64,000 bases of DNA, from NCBI GenBank assembly GCA_946186205.1, contig CAMHMH010000002.1:124001-188000 (forward strand), given 5' to 3'. Below are positions 9,019-15,739 of the stretch, one piece after another. Both the position numbers and the translations under genes were made by a program. The DNA comes from an uncultured Fretibacterium sp. GTDB lineage: Bacteria > Synergistota > Synergistia > Synergistales > Aminobacteriaceae. The first letter of the stretch is position 1. The number at the start of each line of letters is the position of its first letter. The notes beneath the pieces are model-generated. The model did no database searches and was not told the origin of the DNA. It was given only the letters and a program-made list of their open reading frames with translations.

Positions 9019-10008
9019 TTAATACACGCTTATGAAACTGTCTTCTAACGCGGGGAAACCATTGTTTAATTTGCGTATTGTCGAGTCCGCTTCAGGATTT
9101 ACATTTGTTCCGTCCTTCGTCAAAATCGGAGTGTTAAGCACAGACATCACAGCCTTTGCAAGAGAAGCTGTAGCAAAGCACAAATTTGCTTCGCTGTCGT
9201 TGAGTTCGTAGCCTTGAATCTTTCTGCTGAAATCGTAGCCTGTCTTCCTGAAAACTAAATCCTCAAGTTTTTCAGCGCACGGAAAAAACATGCAATCGAG
9301 TCTCACAAGCAGATTCTCAAACATACGCGCCCTCTCACCGATTGCCCGGCATAAAGTCTCGTTAGTCTTCATCTTTTCGGCCTTCTCGTTTGCTTCAGCG
9401 AGCATGAGTCTTGCCTTCTCTTTGTTCTCGTCAGCCTTGAAACTTGCCGACAATGCCGTGAAGAACATCACAGGCGCAGCAACAACAGCAAGAGGACTCG
9501 CCGCCAATGACCCGATGCCAGTAAGGGCCGTGCCGATATTGCCCGCCATCAACGCGCCGCCGACAGTCGTCAATGAACCGTTAGCCGCAAGCGCCATGAG
9601 TCCCGCAGCAGCTCCCGCACCAGCACCAGCCGCCAAGCTCCCTTCATATATGCTTGACATTCTCCGAAGCTGTATCATGTCTTCCGGCGTTATCCTGAAA
9701 TTTCTCAGCTCATCCATGCCGGGAAAATTTTTGTTCGGTATGTTCTGTATTCTCTCGTAATTCCGAATGAACTTTGTCATCGATGTATCGTAGACATTTT
9801 TCTTTGAGCGTCCCAAAGATAACAGCGACTGATTCATATTTTCCATGCAAGTCTCAAGAGATTTCTTTGCTGACTCGTATGTATCTTTCGCGCGCTGTGC
9901 GATTCTCTCGGCTTCTTTCTGGTCATCCCTCGCAACTGAATGACCCACTGCACCAAGCCCGGCGGTTGCGGCAACTGCTGCCCACACTAAAAACGGTAAC
10001 GGCATCAT
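9019..10008 (-). CDS. Coiled-coil / glycine-rich membrane protein, partner of the HNH gene
   Basis: A 329-residue protein of no family I can name with certainty. It has an N-terminal hydrophobic segment (about 5-25), a charged helical stretch (about 28-85) likely to form coiled coil, and a long Ala/Gly-rich hydrophobic region (about 125-190, with small-residue GxxxG-like spacing). A second charged helix (AEANEKAEKMK) and a soluble C-terminus with two Cys (CMFFPC) follow. The start has an AAAAGGAGG box 5-6 bases upstream. It follows the HNH gene by 12 bases and is closed by its own terminator, so the two form a unit. A membrane partner, immunity or delivery role is possible but unproven. Confidence 0.6.
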   Translation of the reverse strand: MMPLPFLVWAAVAATAGLGAVGHSVARDDQKEAERIAQRAKDTYESAKKSLETCMENMNQSLLSLGRSKKNVYDTSMTKFIRNYERIQNIPNKNFPGMDELRNFRITPEDMIQLRRMSSIYEGSLAAGAGAGAAAGLMALAANGSLTTVGGALMAGNIGTALTGIGSLAASPLAVVAAPVMFFTALSASFKADENKEKARLMLAEANEKAEKMKTNETLCRAIGERARMFENLLVRLDCMFFPCAEKLEDLVFRKTGYDFSRKIQGYELNDSEANLCFATASLAKAVMSVLNTPILTKDGTNVNPEADSTIRKLNNGFPALEDSFISVY

Positions 10009-10020
10009 TATTCCTCCTTT

Positions 10021-10902
10021 TCACCATACAAACGCGGCATTACTGGCCCAAAGCTCCCTGTATTCCGCGACGGTCTCATACTGAACATTTCCGCCAAGTT
10101 TACGGGTTATAGCATTCGCCCCGGCTGCAACTCCTTCAGCATCTCCGGCCGCAAATGCTGACTCCATTCCCGAAAGTGCTTCCGTAAAATACTCGCGGTA
10201 ATCCCTGAACCATTCACGCAGATACGACTCAAGCTCCGCCCTGAATGTGCGCTCCTGCCTCGCTGCCTCTTCAAGTTCCGCCGTCAGTCTCATACGTTCG
10301 AGGTGTTCGAGCTGTTTTCGCCGTAAATTTTCCGTGATCCTCCCAATTAGCCCGCTGGTTAATGCGCTTCCTACGAGCGATCCTATAATGCCTCCGATTA
10401 TCGGGATGGGTATCAATGACTGGCCGACCGCAAAGCCGTAACTCATTGAGCCGAAATTGAGTCCCTTCTCGCCTATCTCAAGCACAAATTCACGGGTATC
10501 AATCTCGCCCGCTGCGTAACGTTTGAGCGCGCCGCCGAAAGCCATAACACTCGTAACGATTTGGCCGGGCACGTTTGATTTCATGAATGACTGAACAATT
10601 TTTGACGATGAGCCTGAAAGCGACTGTGCTAATGTCGTGAGTCCTCCGCCTACAACGTAACTTGAAGCTGCTCCCTTTACGCCGTCCCTTGTGATGTCAG
10701 AGAGTGCGTCCCCCGGTGATTTCTCGCCTTTGATCACCGCAACGATGTTTGTGATTCCTGACGCTGTGAGCGCGGCGACTCCTCCGTACTGCGCTGCCTG
10801 AATCCCGGCGTTGTGGAAGGTTTCGCCTGCACGGTATACAGTTCTCCCTAGAGCTTTTGAGTCGATCGCTGACTGTGCGCTTTGCTGGCTTCTGCGGAGA
10901 TT
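10021..10902 (-). CDS. Hydrophobic C-terminal portion of the broken HNH gene
   Basis: This open frame has no clear start of its own; the nearest start-like codon is a GTG at 10737, without a good ribosome site. It encodes a segment rich in Gly, Ala and Val (GGVAALTASGITNIVAVIKG, then VVGGGLTTLAQSL and LIPIPIIGGIIGSLVGSAL), probably membrane-inserting, followed by a charged helix (ENLRRKQLEHLERMRLTAEL) and a short tail. The stop is 12 bases before the start of the 9019-10008 gene. Reading it as the C-terminal half of the HNH protein is inference from frame continuity and the lack of a start. Confidence 0.5.
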   Translation of the reverse strand, partial: NLRRSQQSAQSAIDSKALGRTVYRAGETFHNAGIQAAQYGGVAALTASGITNIVAVIKGEKSPGDALSDITRDGVKGAASSYVVGGGLTTLAQSLSGSSSKIVQSFMKSNVPGQIVTSVMAFGGALKRYAAGEIDTREFVLEIGEKGLNFGSMSYGFAVGQSLIPIPIIGGIIGSLVGSALTSGLIGRITENLRRKQLEHLERMRLTAELEEAARQERTFRAELESYLREWFRDYREYFTEALSGMESAFAAGDAEGVAAGANAITRKLGGNVQYETVAEYRELWASNAAFVW

Positions 10903-11312
10903 TTATGCGCCCCTGCGTGGATTTTTCCTTGTGAGTTGGTATTCTGTATAAATTGCTCGTTGCTCTGGTCTCGTTTTGAAGCGTTGTCTGAGCGTCCTAA
11001 AAGCTGAAAATTTTCTTGAATGTTTGCTATTTCCCTGCGGTCTTCATTTGTGAGAAAAGGATTGTCCTTCAGTTGTTCGTGTACTTGCTTGACCGGGACA
11101 ATGTGATCGGTTTCCATTGAGTGCAAAGTCCATTCATCGCCGTATATCGCTTTTGCTTCTGCCTGAGTGCTGACGAGAGTCTGACCTGTTGCGGCACTTG
11201 TTACTGTTGCGCCCTGCTGAAACAACTGCGCTTTGTATCGCGGCATTGCTGAAGGATCATTGTAGACTGAGCGGTCATAGCTTGACGGAGCGGCGAATCT
11301 TTTTGCGGCCAT
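10848..11312 (-). CDS. HNH nuclease portion of the broken gene
   Basis: This is the middle frame of the interrupted gene (154 residues from the internal ATG at 11312; the frame is open further upstream to 11396). The HNH signature is METDHIVPVKQVHE followed by LTNEDRREIANIQENFQLL and GRSDNASKRDQSNEQF. This is the D-H-I plus N-x-x-L plus N-x-x-K arrangement of HNH nucleases that coordinate a metal with two His and an Asn. It stops at 10848 in a sequence not resembling a natural terminus. If translated alone it would be a small soluble HNH protein. Confidence 0.6.
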   Translation of the reverse strand: MAAKRFAAPSSYDRSVYNDPSAMPRYKAQLFQQGATVTSAATGQTLVSTQAEAKAIYGDEWTLHSMETDHIVPVKQVHEQLKDNPFLTNEDRREIANIQENFQLLGRSDNASKRDQSNEQFIQNTNSQGKIHAGAHKISAEASKAHSQRSTQKL

Positions 11313-11381
11313 GTCTGCGGAAATTTCTGCTGACTTTGACGCTGCGAGTCCTGCTGCGGTTAAAGGGGAATCGTCTTCATA

Positions 11382-11393
11382 CCCCCCCCCCCC
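11382..11393. repeat. Homopolymer run of 12 C (12 G on the coding strand)
   Basis: Twelve consecutive C on the plus strand, within codons 16-20 of the minus-strand GTG frame of the HNH gene. It is by far the longest homopolymer I noticed in the window. Such G tracts are classic slipped-strand sites; adding one or removing two G restores the frame into the HNH domain. Confidence 0.95.
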
Positions 11394-11477
11394 GGGCTAA
11401 GTAGTTCTGCGGGCTTGTCTTTCTTCTTTGAGTCTGACACTTTATCACCCCATTGATATATTATTTTGGATGATGAA

Positions 11478-11505
11478 ATTTTAACATAGCGCATACAAAT
11501 AACAA
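11478..11505 (-). promoter_or_regulatory. Promoter of the HNH module
   Basis: On the minus strand, TTGTTA (11505-11500), a 16-base spacer ending in TGT, and TAAAAT (11483-11478), about 37 bases before the GTG at 11440. It supports 11440 as the true 5' end of the module. Confidence 0.5.
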
Positions 11506-11532
11506 ATGCATTTGATGAAAGGGAGAATGAAA

Positions 11533-11793
11533 ATGTTCAAGTGCAACTGCTGCGGACTCTGCTGCCGTAACATCAAGGGGATAAAACTTCTTGAGCCATT
11601 CGATGACGGAAGCGGGACATGCGTTTACCTTGACCGTAAGAATAATCTCTGCACTGTTTACGGTTCGCGGCCTTTGGTCTGCAATGTTGATGAGATGTAT
11701 GAAGCTTTCTTCAGGGACAAGATGACGAAGGAAGAATTTTACGCGCTGAATTACGATGCCTGTGAAAAGCTGAAACATTGCCGGGGAAAATGA
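11533..11793 (+). CDS. YkgJ-type CxxCxxCC cysteine-cluster protein
   Basis: An 86-residue protein beginning MFKCNCCGLCC. The CxxCxxCC arrangement, plus later Cys residues (GTCVYLD, LCTVYGSRPLVC, ACEKLKHC), is typical of the YkgJ family, thought to bind zinc or an iron-sulfur cluster; its function is not established. The sequence RPLVC with upstream LCTVY is a conserved family feature. I chose the ATG at 11533 because an AAAGGGAGA box lies about 8 bases upstream; ATGs at 11506, 11515 and 11527 have no such spacing. It is divergent from the HNH gene and shares its upstream region. Confidence 0.75.
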   Translation: MFKCNCCGLCCRNIKGIKLLEPFDDGSGTCVYLDRKNNLCTVYGSRPLVCNVDEMYEAFFRDKMTKEEFYALNYDACEKLKHCRGK

Positions 11794-11873
11794 ATGTCAG
11801 CGGAGAAATCCAAAGGGAAGTAAGACGGAAGGCCGGGTGATTAGTCCGTCAGCCCTCCGCGTAATTTACGATT

Positions 11874-12077
11874 CTATTTTCCGTCGGCTAATTCCTGCAC
11901 ACGCTTGAGGGGTAATCCGCAGGCTTTAGCTATCTCATCGAGCGCGACTGTTCCCAGCCTTACGAGATTCTGCGCTATGTTTTCGCTTTGAATGGCTATT
12001 CCTATTGCTTTGCCTCTGGCTTCACCCCTGGCTTCAACTTCACGCTCCCATTCATCACGCACTCCCACTTCTTTCAC
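11874..12077 (-). pseudogene. Duplicated 3' end of an Rpn-type nuclease gene
   Basis: This 67-residue frame repeats the last third of the following Rpn gene almost exactly: VRDEWEREVEARGEARGKA, then IAQNLVRLG and DEIAKACGLPL. It differs by four substitutions (for example SEN/SES and LADGK/LAAGK) and lacks one EARG unit. It has no ribosome site and no nuclease core. The frame is open upstream (EIASFIREGVKEVGVRDE) into the end of the intact gene, so it may be a remnant of a related second copy rather than a fresh duplication. Probably not a functional gene. Confidence 0.7.
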
Positions 12078-12313
12078 CCCTTCCCGAATAAACGAGGCTA
12101 TTTCCCGGCGGCTAATTCCTGCACGCGCTGAAGAGGCAATCCGCAGGCTTTAGCTATCTCATCGAGCGCGATTGTTCCCAGCCTTACGAGATTCTGTGCT
12201 ATGCTTTCGCTTTGTATGGCTATGCCTATTGCTTTTCCTCTGGCTTCACCTCTTGCTTCACCTCTGGCTTCAACTTCACGCTCCCATTCATCACGCACTC
12301 CCACTTCTTTCAC
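11874..12313. repeat. Imperfect direct tandem repeat, period 224 bp
   Basis: Copy A is about 11874-12077 and copy B about 12098-12313. Both begin with the same stop-codon context (CTATTT...GGCTAATTCCTGCAC on the plus strand). Copy B carries an extra 12 bases encoding one more EARG unit. The similarity is high at DNA level across the whole unit. Confidence 0.8.
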
Positions 12314-12919
12314 TCCTTTCATTTCTCCGGCCTTGTCCGCAAAAACAGGGTCAAACATTTCTTCCGGGTTCACGCAGTGGAAATCATGCATGAGCCTTCC
12401 GAGTTCCGTTGAAACATCCTGACATGACGCATTAACATACACGATGTGCGAACCGTCATTGAAGGGCTTACCCGATTTCTTGATTACGCGGTCAATGATG
12501 TATATCGGCTCGCCCTCTCCTAAAACATCTTTTTCCGTGATGAATATTACTATGCTCTTGCGCTTCTTCAAGGCTGAGTAATGCTCGTTGGGCTTCAGGA
12601 TATTCACATCAAGCATCGCGCTGTTGTATCTTGCACGCTGCGGACTCGCCCCTGATGAGTCATTCTGTATTTCCGCGTCAATCTGCGTGCCGTTCTTCTC
12701 TCGCGCCCAAATATCAAGCCTCACTGAACGCGAGTCATCTCCCGCCGTCAAAACGTATTGAACCTTCACGGACTCAACAACAAGATCCGGCCTGTTCAGA
12801 ATCACACGCAGCATTCTTTCAGCGCACGGAATATTATCCCGGAAAAACACGCGCATGAAGAAATCATCCATCAGCGTTAATTCCTGGAACGCCGCAAATT
12901 TTTTCTCACTCGTAATCAT
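12098..12919 (-). CDS. Rpn family recombination-promoting nuclease / PD-(D/E)XK transposase-like protein
   Basis: A 273-residue protein of the Rpn/PD-(D/E)XK nuclease transposase family. The N-terminus has the family opening LMDDFFMRVFFRD, and the catalytic core shows VRLDIWAREKNGTQIDAEIQ, supplying the D...E-x-Q residues. The middle carries the family block IVIFITEKDVLGEGEPIY, and the C-terminus has the EARGEARGKA repeat and a helix-turn-helix-like IAKACGLPLQRVQEL. E. coli Rpn proteins are DNA endonucleases that promote RecA-independent recombination. Such genes are mobile and often multicopy, which fits the duplicated tail immediately downstream. It lies 8 bases after the previous operon, and its strand agrees. 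Confidence 0.85.
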   Translation of the reverse strand: MITSEKKFAAFQELTLMDDFFMRVFFRDNIPCAERMLRVILNRPDLVVESVKVQYVLTAGDDSRSVRLDIWAREKNGTQIDAEIQNDSSGASPQRARYNSAMLDVNILKPNEHYSALKKRKSIVIFITEKDVLGEGEPIYIIDRVIKKSGKPFNDGSHIVYVNASCQDVSTELGRLMHDFHCVNPEEMFDPVFADKAGEMKGVKEVGVRDEWEREVEARGEARGEARGKAIGIAIQSESIAQNLVRLGTIALDEIAKACGLPLQRVQELAAGK

Positions 12920-12926
12920 GGCCGCG

Positions 12927-13442
12927 TTATCTCGGTGATGGCACTATGAAATTCTCAGAACCTCCAGCCAAAACAGGAAGGCTTATCATTATGTCCTTGC
13001 TGTATCCTATAACTATCTTTCGCGTGATTGTATTCGTGATTTCGCCCTTGTCGTCAAGAATTTCTGCTTTAAGCTCAAACTCAGGCCCTACAACTTTACG
13101 CATATCACGATCCCTCGGCATAAGCTCGGCGGGTTCTCCTCCGTTAATGCTCACGTTGATTTGCTCAAGTGCTTTATAGTCATCTACTGTCTTGTTGTCG
13201 AGGAAGACTCTATGTTCCCTCCCAATGTAGAACAGCCAGAAACCAAGCGCAACGAGTCCCGCAATCACAATCAGCCTTTGATACCATCTCATGAGGAAAC
13301 GGAAGAACGATAACCCTTTGCCGATGTACAGAATCAGCCACACAATAACAAGCGCAATCACAAACGCAAGCTCGCAGCTTATCCCGTAAGAGTCAAGAAA
13401 TGTTTTCACGACATCAAGATATTCATTGAACATCTCCATCAT
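12927..13442 (-). CDS. Small membrane protein of the sugar/nucleoside-type ABC operon
   Basis: A 171-residue protein with two N-terminal membrane helices (about 23-42 and 57-75) followed by a roughly 95-residue domain predicted to lie outside the membrane (INVSINGGEPAELMPRDRD and VGPEFELKAEILDDKGE, beta-rich). I do not recognise a characterised function. It starts one base before the stop region of the upstream permease and is the last gene of the importer operon, so an accessory role in transport or its control is likely by position only. Confidence 0.6.
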   Translation of the reverse strand: MMEMFNEYLDVVKTFLDSYGISCELAFVIALVIVWLILYIGKGLSFFRFLMRWYQRLIVIAGLVALGFWLFYIGREHRVFLDNKTVDDYKALEQINVSINGGEPAELMPRDRDMRKVVGPEFELKAEILDDKGEITNTITRKIVIGYSKDIMISLPVLAGGSENFIVPSPR

Positions 13443-14618
13443 TTATTCGCCTCCCTTGTTACCGCGAAGACTCCGCCGTGCCGCTTCCTTCTCACGGTTC
13501 CTTCTCCACGCATGAAGCACTAACGCAATTGCTATTATTCCGTAAGACACAAACACACGGAAGTATTCACCGATTTGTGCATCGCCGATAAGATTCTTTC
13601 CCGCGACAGGCGCAACGATAAACATCAGATGAAAGAGTATTACACCCGCGAAAACGTTTGCGATTGTTGCGCGTGAGACACTAGCACCGCCGATGAGTAA
13701 TGCTGCGATTGAGAACATGCCGGCTTGGTCGTGGCTGTTGTACGTGTTAAGAGTTCCCATGTTCTGAAGGTAGATGATTTGTCCGTAGCACGCAAGCACA
13801 GTTGATATTACGATGGCAATAATCCTCGTTCGGTTGACTGCTATTCCGGCACTGTCTGCTACGCTCTGGCTTTGACCGATGGCGCGCATATCCTGACCGA
13901 GCTTTGTACGCCTGAACCACATAATGAACAGGCAGAACAACGCAATCACAATCAGAGTCGCTAATGGGATTCGTATTGAGCCTTCAATGAATGGAAGCTG
14001 AAGCATCATGAATGACTTTGCGCCGTTGATGTTGATGAACTGCCCCGCGTCCTTTGTGCCTGTAACGATTGCGGGAATGAGGTTGTCGAGGATTCCCCGG
14101 ATTCCCAAGAGACTCACAGCGTTGCGGACTCCGTAGCCCCTCGAAAGTAACAGCGCAGGATTCGTGATTGGTATTATCCATCCCATTAGGTAAAGCACTA
14201 CCATCTGATACACTCCGTTAATGAAGAAGCCGAGTATATACCCCGTAACCATCTCGCGCCCTTTCGCACGGTTCATGATGTAGCCGCAGAATATTCCGAG
14301 AACGATTGCGATCGGAGTCCCTATGAGACATGCTAACACCATTCCCGGAATGCCGACGATCCCCCAGTCGCATATGAAGAGGAGTCCTATCTGCCCGGCC
14401 ATAGCTCCGAGTACCATTCCGAAATTCAATCCCATTCCGGCCATGATGGGAATCAGCAATGAGAGAATCAAGAATGAGTTTCGCCCGATACGTGTCAATA
14501 ATTCCTGCACTAAGTAGCTTGCAGAATATCCCGAAAGAGGAATAGCGAACGCCGATATTATTATGAAGACTGCCGGGACTGCGTTGTTTGCGATTTTGTC
14601 AAAGAGTTTGCGAATCAT
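13443..14618 (-). CDS. ABC transporter permease (RbsC/nucleoside type), second
   Basis: A 391-residue permease with about nine to ten hydrophobic segments, of the branched-chain amino acid/ribose permease superfamily (BPD_transp_2). Family-like stretches are GMGLNFGMVLGAMAGQIG near residue 62-79, IGQSQSVADSAGI in the cytoplasmic loop that contacts the ATPase, and LLIGGASVSRATI near 300. Two different permeases next to one double ATPase resemble nucleoside-type importers such as YufPQ/NupPQ rather than the single-permease ribose systems. The start overlaps the upstream permease by 4 bases. Confidence 0.85.
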   Translation of the reverse strand: MIRKLFDKIANNAVPAVFIIISAFAIPLSGYSASYLVQELLTRIGRNSFLILSLLIPIMAGMGLNFGMVLGAMAGQIGLLFICDWGIVGIPGMVLACLIGTPIAIVLGIFCGYIMNRAKGREMVTGYILGFFINGVYQMVVLYLMGWIIPITNPALLLSRGYGVRNAVSLLGIRGILDNLIPAIVTGTKDAGQFININGAKSFMMLQLPFIEGSIRIPLATLIVIALFCLFIMWFRRTKLGQDMRAIGQSQSVADSAGIAVNRTRIIAIVISTVLACYGQIIYLQNMGTLNTYNSHDQAGMFSIAALLIGGASVSRATIANVFAGVILFHLMFIVAPVAGKNLIGDAQIGEYFRVFVSYGIIAIALVLHAWRRNREKEAARRSLRGNKGGE

Positions 14619-15739
14619 CTTCCGGCACGCACCTTTCTTGTGAGAGCATAGAGAATCATTCCATTGCTCACGATTAAACGTATGACTTCTGACATGTCAG
14701 TCTGCAAATAGCTGTTAATGACGCTGGGTGTCATCGTCAAAATTCCCTGAAACAAAAACGTACCGACTATCACATTCAGAATGCCGGCCTTGTTGACGCT
14801 CGCGCCGCCTAATAATATTGACGCTACAGCAGGGAGTGCCATGTAGAACGGTCCCATGTACAACTGAATGAAGCCGAAACTTTGTTCATAAACGATGATT
14901 CCTATCGCGCCGAGAATTGTTGAGAGCATTACGGAGATCGTCCGCATTCTGTCGACATTAACGCCCGATGCCCTCGCAAACTCAGGATTAGATCCGACAG
15001 CAGTCATGGCCGTACCTGTCTTTGTCCGCATGAATATCCACACAAGCAACGCCATCACCGCAAAGAAGATTAGCATTCCCGTAGGTATGTAGATGTTTAT
15101 GTCGTCGGTCTTAATGTTCAGCGCAAGTGAGTCGCTCAGGACGTGAAGCCAATATCCCTCGACGCTTATTGTCGTTCGCAGTCCCTTGCCCGCATAGCCC
15201 CATACCATAGTGGGATGTTTGTACGGGAGCAATAACCACGCTATGCACATAAAGGAGACTGACGAGAAGCCCACGTATGTAGCTATCATCATTTCGTCGC
15301 CCTTGACGCGGTTTAACAGCTTGCCATAAAACCAGCCCAATATAGCCGCAATCGGAATCGCTATGATTATTGCTGATGCGAATCCCAGAGGCTCGCGCCA
15401 CGTCGTAATAAACATATCATTGAGCCACGAAATTTTGTACTGAGTCCCAAGCCCTGAAAGCCACGCTAAAATCTCCGTGTTCCATTCAATCGAGAGCGTT
15501 GCGCCCAAAAGTCCCGCGATAATTCCCAGAGGCAGACCGAAATTAAGACCGCACCCCGCCTGCACCATCGGTATCATCGCAAGCACCATTACGCCGTTCA
15601 TGCCGAAACGAACGAGAGTATTTGACAGCGACGTATCAACCCTCACTCCCACAAACGGAGCAGCAATGAACAACGCAAGCAGGAACAGCGCGATAATTAT
15701 TCTCGGCCATCCCGCATTCTGTATGAATCTCTTTATCAT
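14615..15739 (-). CDS. ABC transporter permease (RbsC/nucleoside type), first
   Basis: A 374-residue integral membrane protein paired with the next gene. It has the same family landmarks: QAGCGLNFGLPLGIIAGLLG near 62-81, the cytoplasmic VGSNPEFARASGV loop, and SILLGGASVNKAGI near 305-320. The two permeases share these motifs but differ elsewhere, so they probably form a heterodimeric channel. It overlaps the ATPase gene by 4 bases upstream and the second permease by 4 bases downstream. Confidence 0.87.
   Translation of the reverse strand: MIKRFIQNAGWPRIIIALFLLALFIAAPFVGVRVDTSLSNTLVRFGMNGVMVLAMIPMVQAGCGLNFGLPLGIIAGLLGATLSIEWNTEILAWLSGLGTQYKISWLNDMFITTWREPLGFASAIIIAIPIAAILGWFYGKLLNRVKGDEMMIATYVGFSSVSFMCIAWLLLPYKHPTMVWGYAGKGLRTTISVEGYWLHVLSDSLALNIKTDDINIYIPTGMLIFFAVMALLVWIFMRTKTGTAMTAVGSNPEFARASGVNVDRMRTISVMLSTILGAIGIIVYEQSFGFIQLYMGPFYMALPAVASILLGGASVNKAGILNVIVGTFLFQGILTMTPSVINSYLQTDMSEVIRLIVSNGMILYALTRKVRAGR

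Larger units (their letters stand above)
10021..11440 (-). pseudogene. HNH-domain membrane protein gene, interrupted by two one-base frameshifts
   Basis: Three adjacent frames read as one protein. A GTG start at 11440 with a GGGGTGA box gives about 20 residues (VSDSKKKDKPAELLSPGGGG) and runs into 12 G, after which the frame reaches a stop at 11362-11360. With one more G (13), or two fewer (10), it continues as YEDDSPLTAAG into the HNH frame. That frame (METDHIVPV, then NFQLLGRSDNASKRDQSN) ends at 10848. A second single-base shift between 10855 and 10903, most simply one A missing from an AAAA run, would join it to the hydrophobic C-terminal frame. The rebuilt protein is about 470 residues: HNH nuclease, Gly-rich hydrophobic middle, charged helical tail. 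It could be a decayed gene, a phase-variable one, or have assembly errors; no other gene here is broken this way. Confidence 0.72.

Noticed and set aside
11827-11858. Hairpin between the CxxC protein gene and the Rpn remnant as a terminator
   Set aside because: An 8-bp stem with two wobble pairs exists, but no T run follows on either strand.
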